A DNA stretch of 64,000 nt from Pseudomonas sp. PD9R (lineage in GTDB: Bacteria; Pseudomonadota; Gammaproteobacteria; Pseudomonadales; Pseudomonadaceae), in NCBI RefSeq assembly GCF_019200975.1, contig NZ_JAHTMR010000012.1, forward strand, positions 62,001-126,000, given 5' to 3'. Both the position numbers and the translations under genes were made by a program. How positions within the stretch are numbered: position 1 is the first letter of the stretch; each line of letters begins with the position of its first letter. The notes below the pieces were generated by a model. It ran no database searches, was not told where the DNA came from, and worked only from the letters and a program-made list of their open reading frames with translations. This document shows positions 25,418-33,742 of this stretch, in pieces.

Positions 25418-27781
25418 ATGCTTGAGCAGCGAAGGGAAACGGAAGTGGTCCGACACTCCATGGATATCAAGTTCACCAACCGACTGTCTTACAAGCAAGC
25501 GCGGCTTACCGTGCTGGTCGGTTTCATTCTGGGCATGCTGCTCAGCCTGCTGCAAATAGGCATCGATTATGCCAGTGAAGACGCCTCCATCAACCGTGAA
25601 ATACAGTCTTTGCTGCAAATCAGCCACAACCCCGCCTCACGCATCGCCTACAACATCGACGCCGAACTCGCTCAGGAACTGACTCTGGGCCTGCTGCGCT
25701 CCCCCGCGGTCATCGGCGCGAAACTGACCGACAACAACGGCAATGTGCTGGCCAATGTCAGACGCCCGAGCCTGCAAAGCGGCTATCGAATGCTCAGCGA
25801 CTTCCTGTTCGGTGCCGACCGACAGTTCGAAGACCGCTTGTATCTGGATCACTTACCCAACGAATCCCTCGGCACGCTGCAACTGGACGTCGACACTTAC
25901 GCCTTCGGCTATCGGTTCCTGCGCCGAGCCGAAGTGACTTTGCTCAACGGTTTCGCGCGCAGCCTGATCCTGACGGGCATCCTGCTGGCGCTGTTCTATG
26001 TGATGCTGACCAAACCCTTGGTGCGCCTGATCCGCGAACTGAGTGGCCGCGATTCGCGCAGCATGGAGCCGACGTCACTGGAATGTCCTGCGGGGCACAC
26101 CTTTGATGAAATCGGCGTGCTGGTCAAAGTCGCCAACCAGCAGTTCGAAAATGTCGCCACCGAAATCCAGCAACGACGCAACGCCGAAAACCGCCTGACC
26201 GACTACCTCGGCCAACTGGAAAACATCGTCTCGGCCCGCACGACCGAACTCAAGGCGATCAACACCCGGCTCAGTCAATCCAACCAGGAACTGGAGGTCG
26301 CGCGTAGCACCGCCCTGGACATGGCCGAAGCCCGTTCGGTGTTCCTGGCCAATATGAGCCATGAAATTCGCACCCCGCTCAATGGCTTGCTCGGGATGAT
26401 CGCGCTGTCCCTCGACGGCCCGTTGAGTCCCGAGCAACAGCAACAACTCTCCATCGCCCATGACTCGGGCAAAGTGCTCGTGGAACTGCTCAACGATATT
26501 CTTGATCTGTCGAAATTCGATGCCGGTCAGCTTGAACTCGAACACATTCCGTTCGATCTTGGCTCGCTGGTGGAAGACACCGCCAACCTGCTGTCGCAGA
26601 ACGCCGCACCGAGTGTCGAGCTGACTTGCCTGATTGATCCGCACTTTCCCGCGCTGGTACTTGGTGATCCGACCCGGGTCCGGCAAATCGTCAGCAACCT
26701 GCTGTCCAATGCCCTCAAGTTCACTCGCTTCGGTCGCGTCGACGTACGCCTTTCAACGTTTGGCGATGGCATCAGGATCGAAGTCTGTGACACCGGCATC
26801 GGCATCCCGCAGGACGCACAGGTCAAGATTTTCCAGCCTTTCACCCAGGCCGGTGCCGGCATTACCCGGCAGTTCGGCGGCACCGGGTTGGGCCTGGCCC
26901 TGACCTACAACCTTTGCGAAGCCATGCAAGGGCGCCTCACCATCAGTTCGGAAGCAGGTTTTGGCAGCCAGTTCTGCGCCGAACTGCCGCTTCCTCGCCA
27001 CACCCGCGCACTTGCCGCGCCTTCGTTGCAAGGCCGGGTGATCGCCATCACTGCGGCCAGCAGCGGTTTGGCCGAACTGCTGAGCAGCGTGTTGCCCGTG
27101 TGGGGGCTGGATTATCAACAGCGATCCATTGATGACCCATTGATCGGCCTGAAGCCCGATATGCTGATCACCGATTGCCCGGAATGCTTGTTCAACCTGC
27201 GCCCTGCTTTCACCGCGCCGGTTCTGCTGGTGACCGCTTACGGCAGTTTCATGCCCGGCGAACAGGTCAGCGCCCTTGCCCCTCTTCAACAACAGGCACG
27301 CCCGCTGGCACGCAACGCGCTGTACCAAACGTTGCGGCGAATCCTGCAGCCAGAAACCAACACCCTCAACGATACCCCGATCGACACCCTATCCCCGCAG
27401 CGACGCGGGCGGGTGTTGCTGGTCGAGGACAACCCGGTCAACCAACTGGTGGCCAAGGGCATGCTCGGCAAACTCGGCTGCGACGTCACCGTCGCCGCGC
27501 ACGGTGCCGAGGCGCTGGATCAGCTTGAACACAAAGAATTCGATCTGGTACTGATGGACTGCAACATGCCGGTGATGGATGGCTATGAAGCCAGTCGTCA
27601 AATACGCCGCAGCGGACGCTGGCCACAACTCCCCATCGTCGCCCTGACCGCCAACGCCATGTCCGAAGAACGCGAGCGTTGTCGTGCGGCGGGCATGAGC
27701 GACTACCTGGCCAAACCCTTTCGCCGGGAAGAACTGGCTGCGCTACTGGACGTGTGGATACCCGTTACGACAGCGCCTTGA
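25418..27781 (+). CDS. sagS: Hybrid sensor kinase, SagS-like
   Basis: 787 residues from the first ATG (a second ATG at 25460 is possible). Membrane helix (about 29-51), short periplasmic domain (about 52-180; HmsP/7TMR-like type), second helix (about 187-207), linker and coiled coil (about 215-300), HisKA with H315, HATPase (about 420-540), and a C-terminal receiver with D714. No HPt domain is present; in P. aeruginosa SagS passes phosphate to HptB and acts in the motile-to-surface switch and biofilm tolerance. Assignment rests on length (SagS about 786), domain order and the ospR-gpx-msrB-aminotransferase-htpX neighbourhood. The end overlaps the convergent ospR by 17 bases. Confidence 0.88.
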   Translation: MLEQRRETEVVRHSMDIKFTNRLSYKQARLTVLVGFILGMLLSLLQIGIDYASEDASINREIQSLLQISHNPASRIAYNIDAELAQELTLGLLRSPAVIGAKLTDNNGNVLANVRRPSLQSGYRMLSDFLFGADRQFEDRLYLDHLPNESLGTLQLDVDTYAFGYRFLRRAEVTLLNGFARSLILTGILLALFYVMLTKPLVRLIRELSGRDSRSMEPTSLECPAGHTFDEIGVLVKVANQQFENVATEIQQRRNAENRLTDYLGQLENIVSARTTELKAINTRLSQSNQELEVARSTALDMAEARSVFLANMSHEIRTPLNGLLGMIALSLDGPLSPEQQQQLSIAHDSGKVLVELLNDILDLSKFDAGQLELEHIPFDLGSLVEDTANLLSQNAAPSVELTCLIDPHFPALVLGDPTRVRQIVSNLLSNALKFTRFGRVDVRLSTFGDGIRIEVCDTGIGIPQDAQVKIFQPFTQAGAGITRQFGGTGLGLALTYNLCEAMQGRLTISSEAGFGSQFCAELPLPRHTRALAAPSLQGRVIAITAASSGLAELLSSVLPVWGLDYQQRSIDDPLIGLKPDMLITDCPECLFNLRPAFTAPVLLVTAYGSFMPGEQVSALAPLQQQARPLARNALYQTLRRILQPETNTLNDTPIDTLSPQRRGRVLLVEDNPVNQLVAKGMLGKLGCDVTVAAHGAEALDQLEHKEFDLVLMDCNMPVMDGYEASRQIRRSGRWPQLPIVALTANAMSEERERCRAAGMSDYLAKPFRREELAALLDVWIPVTTAP

Positions 27782-28226
27782 TTTGCCCCAACAAGTGATC
27801 GAGGCCATCGCGCAATTCATTCAGTCGATTGAGATCCACGCCGCTGTCGCACAATAGACGCGCTTTCAACGGCCCGACCTGATCGCGCAAGGCCTGACCG
27901 GCCGGCGACAGGCTCAGGTGCACCTCACGTTCATCTCGCGCCGAACGCTGACGCTGAACCAGTTGCAACTGCTCAAGACGCTTGAGCAACGGCGTCAACG
28001 TGCCGGAATCCAGTGCAAGGCGTTCGCCCAGCGCCTTGACCGTTGGCTGCTCTGGTGCCGACTCCTGCCATTCCCACAACACCAGCATCGCCAGGTACTG
28101 CGGGTACGTCAGGCCCAACTGATCAAGCATCGGCTTGTAAGCACGGATTACCGCCCGGGAAGCCGCGTACAGCTTGAAGCAGAGCTGGCTGTCGAGGTTC
28201 AGGGAGTCGACGGACAAGGTGTTCAT
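27765..28226 (-). CDS. ospR: MarR-family peroxide sensor OspR
   Basis: 153 residues, OhrR subclass of MarR. The redox cysteine is near the N-terminus (DSQLCFKLYAASRAV, C18), followed by the YKPMLDQLGLTYPQYL helix and the winged helix (LTPLLKRLEQLQLVQRQRSARDERE). Oxidation of the cysteine by organic peroxides relieves repression. The ATG at 28226 overlaps the gpx stop by 4 bases; longer frames lack family likeness. Its operon partner gpx and the OhrR-type box upstream of gpx fit the known OspR circuit of P. aeruginosa. The 3' end overlaps the SagS-like gene by 17 bases. Confidence 0.9.
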   Translation of the reverse strand: MNTLSVDSLNLDSQLCFKLYAASRAVIRAYKPMLDQLGLTYPQYLAMLVLWEWQESAPEQPTVKALGERLALDSGTLTPLLKRLEQLQLVQRQRSARDEREVHLSLSPAGQALRDQVGPLKARLLCDSGVDLNRLNELRDGLDHLLGQIKALS

Positions 28227-28708
28227 TTGAGCAGGGCTTCGATCTCGCGGCTCAGGTCCTGCGGCTTGGTCGCCGGGGCGAAGCGCTTGACCAACTGGCC
28301 GTCCTTGCCGATCAGGAACTTGGTGAAGTTCCACTTGATGCCCTGTGAACCGAGCACGCCCGGCGCGCGCTTTTTCAACTGCACGAACAGCGGATGAGCG
28401 CCGGCGCCATTGACTTCAATTTTTTTGAACAGCGGGAAACTGACACCGAAATTCAGCTCGCAGAATTCGGAAATCGCCCCCTCGTTGCCTGGTTCCTGCT
28501 TGCCGAATTGATTGCAGGGAAAGCCGAGCACCACCAGGCCCTGATCCTTGTAGGTCTGCCACAGTTCTTCGAGGCCTTTGTATTGCGGGGTGAAACCGCA
28601 TTTGCTGGCGGTGTTGACCACCAGCACGGCTTTGCCGGCGAAGTCCGCCAGGGTCTTTTGCTCGCCCTTGATGGTGGTGCAAGGAATGCTCAGCAGGTTG
28701 TCGCTCAT
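28223..28708 (-). CDS. gpx: Glutathione peroxidase
   Basis: 161 residues with the peroxidase motif NTASKCGFTPQY (catalytic Cys about 36), the FPCNQFGKQEPG motif and the WNFTKFLIGKDG motif. It reduces H2O2 or organic hydroperoxides in the cytoplasm, probably with thioredoxin as electron donor as for many Cys-type enzymes. The ATG at 28708 opens the gpx-ospR operon; a promoter with an overlapping OhrR-type operator is 33-61 bases upstream. Confidence 0.93.
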   Translation of the reverse strand: MSDNLLSIPCTTIKGEQKTLADFAGKAVLVVNTASKCGFTPQYKGLEELWQTYKDQGLVVLGFPCNQFGKQEPGNEGAISEFCELNFGVSFPLFKKIEVNGAGAHPLFVQLKKRAPGVLGSQGIKWNFTKFLIGKDGQLVKRFAPATKPQDLSREIEALLK

Positions 28709-28740
28709 GATTTTGACTCTAGATGTAAGAAGATGAGACA

Positions 28741-28779
28741 AAGGTAGAGTGCAATTGAATTGTGTGCAATTTAAATAAT
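28741..28779 (-). promoter_or_regulatory. gpx-ospR promoter with OspR/OhrR-type operator
   Basis: Reading on the minus strand, TTGCAC (28769-28764) and TACCTT (28746-28741) are 17 bases apart, a fair sigma-70 promoter. Between them lies the inverted repeat CAATT-G-AATTG (28752-28762), followed by a second CAATTTAAAT half-repeat. This matches the OhrR box (TACAATT-AATTGTA) of other bacteria and lies where a repressor would block RNA polymerase. Confidence 0.65.
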
Positions 28780-28806
28780 CGAACCCCGACACGCGGCACC
28801 CAAAAA

Positions 28807-28897
28807 TGTAGGAGCTGCCGAAGGCTGCGATCTTTTGATCCTGATCTTAATCTTAAAAAACAAGATCAAAAGATCGCAGCCTTCGGCAGCTCCTGCA
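28807..28897. repeat. REP inverted pair, GCTGCCGAAGGCTGCGATCT class
   Basis: Two near-identical REP units in opposite orientation with a T-rich linker of about 30 bases, between the gpx promoter and the end of msrB. Confidence 0.92.
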
Positions 28898-28906
28898 GGG
28901 CTCGCA

Positions 28907-29302
28907 TTACTCGCGAGGCACGAGGTCCAGGCACACCGAGTTGATGCAGTAGCGCAACCCGGTTGGCGGCGGGCCGTCCGGGAACACATGCCCCAGGTGC
29001 GCATCGCATTTGGCGCAGACTACTTCTGTGCGGATCATGCCGTGGCTGACGTCACGAATCTCGGTCATGGCGCTGTCGCCGATCGGTGCGTAGAAACTCG
29101 GCCAGCCGCAGCCGGAATCAAACTTGGTCCTGGAATCGAACAACGGTTCGTTGCAGCAGATGCAGTGATACACACCGTCAGTCTTGGTGCCGTTGTATTT
29201 GCCGGAGAACGGGCGTTCGGTGCCTTTGAGCCGGCACACGTTGTATTGCTCTGGATCGAGCATCGCTTTCCATTCTTCCAGGGATTTCTCCAACTTTTCC
29301 AT
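28907..29302 (-). CDS. msrB: Peptide methionine-(R)-sulfoxide reductase MsrB
   Basis: 131 residues. Two CxxC zinc pairs (CICC and CAKC) and the catalytic RYCINSVCLDL end are present, with GCGWPSF in the centre. It repairs the R-epimer of methionine sulfoxide in proteins, using thioredoxin. The ATG at 29302 starts MEKLEKSLEEW; the longer frame upstream is not MsrB-like. It lies in the same redox-repair block as gpx and ospR, but the REP pair separates it from them, and it reads away from alaA. Confidence 0.93.
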   Translation of the reverse strand: MEKLEKSLEEWKAMLDPEQYNVCRLKGTERPFSGKYNGTKTDGVYHCICCNEPLFDSRTKFDSGCGWPSFYAPIGDSAMTEIRDVSHGMIRTEVVCAKCDAHLGHVFPDGPPPTGLRYCINSVCLDLVPRE

Positions 29303-29528
29303 CGTCACACCTCGGCAGCTGAAAAAGCCCGATCTGTACCTTTTCCACGGATCGGGCGGCACGTATGATTGCGCCTCGTCAAACGCCAGTCTGGCAGCCA
29401 GACCACGCGCATTCAAACGGATTTATGGGTGCTGCCTCTCAAGGCGTCAGGCCTGTGTGATTACGCAGGATTCCCAGTACGGTTGTTCACACGCCGCCTG
29501 GATCGTTCATTTTCGGGAACACATCGCC

Positions 29529-30740
29529 ATGCAGGTCAGCAAATCGAACAAGCTCGCCAACGTCTGCTACGACATTCGCGGCCCAGTGCTCAAGCACGCC
29601 AAACGCCTGGAAGAGGAAGGCCATCGCATCCTCAAGCTGAACATCGGCAACCCGGCACCCTTTGGTTTCGAAGCGCCGGACGAAATCCTCCAGGATGTGA
29701 TCCGCAATCTGCCGACCGCTCAGGGCTACAGTGACTCCAAGGGCCTGTTCAGCGCGCGCAAAGCCGTCATGCAGTACTACCAGCAAAAGCAGGTAGAAGG
29801 CGTCGGCATTGAAGACATCTATCTGGGCAACGGCGTTTCCGAGCTGATCGTGATGTCGATGCAGGCCCTGCTCAACAACGGCGACGAAGTGCTGGTCCCG
29901 GCTCCCGACTACCCGCTGTGGACCGCTGCGGTCAGCCTGTCGGGCGGCAACCCTGTGCATTACCTGTGCGACGAGCAGGCCAACTGGTGGCCTGACCTGG
30001 CCGACATCAAGGCAAAAATCACCCCGAACACCAAGGCACTGGTGATCATCAATCCGAACAACCCGACCGGCGCGGTGTATTCGAAAGAAGTTCTGCTGGG
30101 CATGCTGGAACTGGCTCGCCAGCACAATCTCGTGGTGTTCTCTGACGAGATCTACGACAAGATCCTTTACGACGATGCCGTGCACATCTGCACCGCTTCC
30201 CTGGCGCCTGATTTGTTGTGCCTGACCTTCAACGGCCTGTCCAAGTCCTACCGCGTGGCCGGTTTCCGTTCCGGCTGGATCGCCATTTCCGGCCCGAAAC
30301 ACCACGCCCAGAGCTACATCGAAGGCATCGACATGCTGGCCAACATGCGCCTGTGTGCCAACGTGCCGAGCCAGCACGCGATCCAGACCGCGCTGGGCGG
30401 ATATCAGAGCATCAATGACCTGGTGCTGCCGGCGGGGCGCTTGCTGGAACAGCGCAACCGCACCTGGGAACTGCTCAATGACATTCCGGGCGTGAGCTGT
30501 GTCAAGCCGATGGGCGCTTTGTACGCATTCCCGCGCATCGACCCGAAAGTCTGCCCGATCCACAACGACGAGAAGTTCGTCCTCGACCTGCTGCTCTCCG
30601 AGAAGCTGCTGGTGGTTCAGGGCACTGCTTTCAACTGGCCATGGCCGGACCATTTCCGCGTCGTGACCCTGCCGCGTGTCGATGACCTGGACATGGCCAT
30701 AGGGCGCATCGGCAACTTCCTCAAATCCTATCGCCAGTAA
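29529..30740 (+). CDS. alaA: Pyridoxal-phosphate aminotransferase, AlaA-like
   Basis: 403 residues of the class I aminotransferase fold. The pyridoxal-phosphate lysine lies in NGLSKSYRVAGFRSGW, with NPNNPTGAVYSKE and FSDEIYDKILYDD as family marks. E. coli AlaA (alanine-pyruvate/glutamate transaminase) is the closest match I recognise by motif. The ATG at 29529 begins MQVSKSNKLANVCYDIRGP, as in AlaA proteins; the frame runs far upstream into noncoding DNA. It is divergent from msrB over 226 bases. A perfect stem-loop follows the stop. Confidence 0.9.
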   Translation: MQVSKSNKLANVCYDIRGPVLKHAKRLEEEGHRILKLNIGNPAPFGFEAPDEILQDVIRNLPTAQGYSDSKGLFSARKAVMQYYQQKQVEGVGIEDIYLGNGVSELIVMSMQALLNNGDEVLVPAPDYPLWTAAVSLSGGNPVHYLCDEQANWWPDLADIKAKITPNTKALVIINPNNPTGAVYSKEVLLGMLELARQHNLVVFSDEIYDKILYDDAVHICTASLAPDLLCLTFNGLSKSYRVAGFRSGWIAISGPKHHAQSYIEGIDMLANMRLCANVPSQHAIQTALGGYQSINDLVLPAGRLLEQRNRTWELLNDIPGVSCVKPMGALYAFPRIDPKVCPIHNDEKFVLDLLLSEKLLVVQGTAFNWPWPDHFRVVTLPRVDDLDMAIGRIGNFLKSYRQ

Positions 30741-30748
30741 GCGGATAT

Positions 30749-30782
30749 TCACCGTGCGACGCAGCTATGAGTCGCACGGTGA
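30749..30782 (+). terminator. 12-bp hairpin after the aminotransferase gene
   Basis: TCACCGTGCGAC and GTCGCACGGTGA form a perfect stem with a 10-base loop, starting 8 bases after the stop. It has no T-run, so termination is plausible but not certain. Confidence 0.5.
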
Positions 30783-30982
30783 TTCATTCAGCAACACATG
30801 CTTGTGCCCTTCCGCTCATCGCGGCTTCAATCCCTCGCCGGTAACACCTTGCTCGCTCTCGTCTAGCAATGGCGGGACTTGTGACAGCCATTGGCCTACA
30901 TACGCTTCCGGATTCAGCATCGGAAATGTCCTGCGAACAGCTAAGCTGTTGCCGTAGGACACAGTTTGAAATAGTCACTTGG

Positions 30983-31011
30983 TTGAATACCCCGGTGCAG
31001 CACCTTATATA
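30983..31011 (+). promoter_or_regulatory. Sigma-70-type promoter of htpX
   Basis: TTGAAT (30983-30988) and TATATA (31006-31011) are exactly 17 bases apart, giving a start near 31018 and a leader of about 40 bases. A strong Shine-Dalgarno (AAGGAG, about 31040) precedes the ATG. Confidence 0.6.
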
Positions 31012-31056
31012 CCCCGCAGTACGCTACATCTTTAGCAAAAGGAGATTTCTACAACC

Positions 31057-31947
31057 ATGATGCGCATCCTGCTGTTTTTGGCCACTAACCTGGCGGTCGT
31101 GCTGATTGCCAGCATCACCCTGAGCCTTTTCGGCTTCAACGGGTTCATGGCGGCCAATGGGGTTGATCTCAACCTCAATCAGCTGCTGATTTTCTGTGCG
31201 GTCTTTGGTTTCGCCGGTTCGCTGTTCTCGCTGTTCATCTCCAAGTGGATGGCGAAGATGAGCACCAGCACCCAGATCATCACTCAGCCACGCACTCGTC
31301 ACGAGCAATGGCTGCTGCAAACGGTCGAGCAACTGTCGCGTGAAGCCGGGATCAAGATGCCCGAAGTCGGGATTTTCCCGGCCTACGAAGCGAACGCCTT
31401 CGCCACCGGCTGGAACAAGAACGATGCATTGGTCGCGGTCAGTCAGGGCTTGCTCGAGCGTTTCTCGCCCGATGAAGTGAAAGCCGTTCTGGCCCATGAA
31501 ATCGGCCACGTGGCCAATGGCGACATGGTCACCCTGGCGTTGATCCAGGGCGTGGTGAACACCTTCGTGATGTTCTTCGCACGGATCATCGGTAACTTTG
31601 TCGACAAGGTGATCTTCAAGAACGAAGAAGGCCAGGGCATTGCCTACTACGTGGCGACCATCTTCGCCGAACTGGTTCTGGGTATCCTGGCCAGCTCCAT
31701 CGTCATGTGGTTTTCGCGCAAACGCGAATTCCGCGCCGACGAAGCCGGTGCACGCCTGGCCGGTACTGCCGCGATGATCGGCGCCCTGCAACGCCTGCGG
31801 GCAGAACAAGGGCTGCCGGTGCACATGCCGGACACCCTGAACGCCTTCGGCATCAACGGTGGCATCAAACAGGGCTTCGCCCGCATGTTCATGAGCCACC
31901 CGCCGCTGGAAGAGCGCATCGACGCACTGGCTCGTCGTCGCGGCTGA
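31057..31947 (+). CDS. htpX: Membrane zinc metalloprotease HtpX
   Basis: 296 residues, family M48B. Two N-terminal membrane helices (about 4-25 and 36-58), the zinc motif HEIGH within LAHEIGHVANGD (about 148-159), two further helices (about 162-182 and 197-217) and the later glutamate in FRADEAGARLAG. It degrades misfolded membrane proteins together with FtsH in the inner membrane, facing the cytoplasm. Single-gene unit with a good promoter and a strong terminator. Placement next to the methionine-repair genes matches P. aeruginosa gene order. Confidence 0.96.
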   Translation: MMRILLFLATNLAVVLIASITLSLFGFNGFMAANGVDLNLNQLLIFCAVFGFAGSLFSLFISKWMAKMSTSTQIITQPRTRHEQWLLQTVEQLSREAGIKMPEVGIFPAYEANAFATGWNKNDALVAVSQGLLERFSPDEVKAVLAHEIGHVANGDMVTLALIQGVVNTFVMFFARIIGNFVDKVIFKNEEGQGIAYYVATIFAELVLGILASSIVMWFSRKREFRADEAGARLAGTAAMIGALQRLRAEQGLPVHMPDTLNAFGINGGIKQGFARMFMSHPPLEERIDALARRRG

Positions 31948-31961
31948 TTGTTCTTGGGGCA

Positions 31962-31997
31962 ATAAAAAATGGGGCGATCTGATCGCCCCATTTTTTT
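31962..31997 (+). terminator. htpX intrinsic terminator
   Basis: AAATGGGGCGATCT and GATCGCCCCATTT form a stem followed by seven T residues, right after htpX. Confidence 0.92.
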
Positions 31998-32004
31998 GCC
32001 ACAA

Positions 32005-32085
32005 AGTCAAAAGATCGCAGCCTTCGGCTCCTCCTACAGGTGTACACATGCCGTGTAGGAGCTGCCGAAGGCTGCGATCTTTTGT
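32005..32085. repeat. REP inverted pair, GCTGCCGAAGGCTGCGATCT class
   Basis: Two inverted REP units about 20 bases apart between htpX and tpm. The left unit has lost part of its core (TTCGGCTCCTCC in place of TTCGGCAGCTCC). Confidence 0.9.
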
Positions 32086-32092
32086 GCTCACA

Positions 32093-32746
32093 TCAGCTCA
32101 ACAAGCGATACACCCGCTCCTCAAGCCGCGTGACACCTGCCTCCAGAAACTTCCCGCTCTCGCTCAGCACATCCTGATCCTCCAGAATCTTCAATGCCCA
32201 CGAAGCCCCAAACAATCGCTGCACATCTTCATCCAGTACAGCAAACGGCGGGCCATCCATTTGCGCCTGATCGTAGTCCAGGGTGATCAACAACCCAAGC
32301 GAGTCCTTTGGCAATATCCGCTTCAAATGTTCGGCATATTGATCCCGCATCTTCGGCGGCAGTGCGATCAACGCGGCACGATCATAAAGCGCGGAACAAT
32401 CGGCGACATCGCCCGCCGTCAACTCAAAGAAATCACCGCACCAGATTTCAATGGAACCTGCCCGGTAGACTTTAAAAGGCCCTTGCTCGCTAACGGCCGG
32501 GTCAAAATGATGCTCACTGAAGAAATCTTCAACGGCCTTTTCCGACAGCTCGATGCCCAATACCTCATGACCCTGATGAGCAAGCCATAACAAATCCAGA
32601 CTTTTCCCGCACAACGGCACCAGCACCCGAGCGCCCTCTTCCACCCCTAACGCCGGCCAGAACCTTTGCAGGTGAGGGTTTACTTGCGGCAGGTGGAAGC
32701 CGATCTGATTCGACGCCCACTTCTTGTGCCAAAACTCCGGCTGCAT
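32093..32746 (-). CDS. tpm: Thiopurine S-methyltransferase
   Basis: 217 residues, TPMT family. It begins MQPEFWHKKWASNQIGFH and keeps VLVPLCGKSLDLLWLAHQGH (SAM binding, about 40-59) and the conserved ELTAGDVADCSALYDRAAL region. Bacterial members methylate thiopurines and oxyanions such as tellurite and selenite. The ATG at 32746 is the family start. It is divergent from ygiD over 103 bases. Confidence 0.93.
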   Translation of the reverse strand: MQPEFWHKKWASNQIGFHLPQVNPHLQRFWPALGVEEGARVLVPLCGKSLDLLWLAHQGHEVLGIELSEKAVEDFFSEHHFDPAVSEQGPFKVYRAGSIEIWCGDFFELTAGDVADCSALYDRAALIALPPKMRDQYAEHLKRILPKDSLGLLITLDYDQAQMDGPPFAVLDEDVQRLFGASWALKILEDQDVLSESGKFLEAGVTRLEERVYRLLS

Positions 32747-32849
32747 AAATAACCCCGAAAATTCGATCAAAACACCCTAAAACTTATATTAGATTTAGAT
32801 CAATGATCTGACTGAAGATGGTGCCATCTTAACTCTCAGGAGCTCATTC

Positions 32850-33617
32850 ATGTTCCCCAGCCTGTACATATCCCATGGCTCCCCGATGCTGGCCCTCGAA
32901 CCCGGCGCCAGCGGACCGGCCTTGGCTCGCCTGGCGGCAGAGTTGCCGAAACCGAAAGCCATCGTGATTGTCTCTGCGCATTGGGAAAGCAATGAACTGC
33001 TGGTTAGCGGCAACCCTAGACCTGACACATGGCACGACTTCGGCGGCTTTCCAAAGGCGCTGTTCGAAGTGCAATACCCGGCGCCCGGCGATCCTCAGCT
33101 GGCGGCCCAGGTTTTGGAATTATTGAACGCTAACAACCTGACAGCGCGCATCGACGCCCAGCGGCCGTTCGACCACGGTGTCTGGGTGCCCTTGTCGTTG
33201 ATGTATCCGCAAGCCGACATTCCAGTTGTGCAGGTCTCACTGCCGACCCGCGGCGGCCCTGCCCTGCAAACCCGTGTCGGCCATGCCCTGGCCAGCCTGC
33301 GCGAACACGGCGTGCTGTTGATTGGCTCTGGCAGCATCACCCACAACCTGCGGGAGCTGGATTGGCACGCCGGCCCTGAAAGTGTTGAGCCGTGGGCGAA
33401 AGTGTTCCGCGACTGGATGATCGAGAAGCTTTCGAGCAACGATGAAGCGGCTTTGCACGATTATCGCCAGCAAGCCCCGAATGCCGTGCGCAACCATCCC
33501 AGCGATGAACATTTGCTGCCGCTGTACTTTGCCCGCAGTGCTGGGGGTAAATTCAGTGTCGCTCATCAAGGGTTCACAATGGGGGCGCTGGGGATGGACA
33601 TTTATCGATTTGGGTGA
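32850..33617 (+). CDS. ygiD: Extradiol DOPA dioxygenase family protein YgiD
   Basis: 255 residues, class III extradiol (LigB) superfamily. Likely metal-binding histidines are in ISHGSP (about 8), SAHWE (about 42) and FDHGVW (about 109). E. coli YgiD opens the ring of L-DOPA with zinc; the physiological substrate in Pseudomonas is unknown. ATG with AGGAG upstream. It ends in a REP remnant and a bidirectional terminator. Confidence 0.92.
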   Translation: MFPSLYISHGSPMLALEPGASGPALARLAAELPKPKAIVIVSAHWESNELLVSGNPRPDTWHDFGGFPKALFEVQYPAPGDPQLAAQVLELLNANNLTARIDAQRPFDHGVWVPLSLMYPQADIPVVQVSLPTRGGPALQTRVGHALASLREHGVLLIGSGSITHNLRELDWHAGPESVEPWAKVFRDWMIEKLSSNDEAALHDYRQQAPNAVRNHPSDEHLLPLYFARSAGGKFSVAHQGFTMGALGMDIYRFG

Positions 33618-33622
33618 TGGAA

Positions 33623-33659
33623 AGATCAACAGATCGCAGCCTTCGGCAGCTCATACAGA
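33623..33659. repeat. Single REP unit
   Basis: One copy of the GCTGCCGAAGGCTGCGATCT-class unit (read on the minus strand), partly eroded, just after ygiD. Confidence 0.8.
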
Positions 33660-33682
33660 AGAATTCGATCTTTTTTATGGAC

Positions 33683-33715
33683 AAAAAAATCCCCGAACCA
33701 GTCGGGGATTTTTTA
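33683..33715. terminator. Bidirectional terminator between ygiD and the DEAD-box gene
   Basis: AAAAAAATCCCCGAAC and its complement around a CAGT loop, with runs of A and T on both sides, serve the two converging genes. Confidence 0.92.
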
Positions 33716-33742
33716 TGTTCGATCAATCAGCCCGAGAGCGGA

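Larger units (their letters stand above)
30741..31056. other. Gap between alaA and htpX; no gene seen
   Basis: This 316-base gap holds the alaA hairpin and the htpX promoter. Short open frames here have no ribosome-binding site, so none is called. Confidence 0.5.

Noticed and set aside
29487..30752. A 421-codon open frame opposite the aminotransferase
   Set aside because: Antisense shadow of alaA; the plus strand shows the PLP lysine and other motifs.
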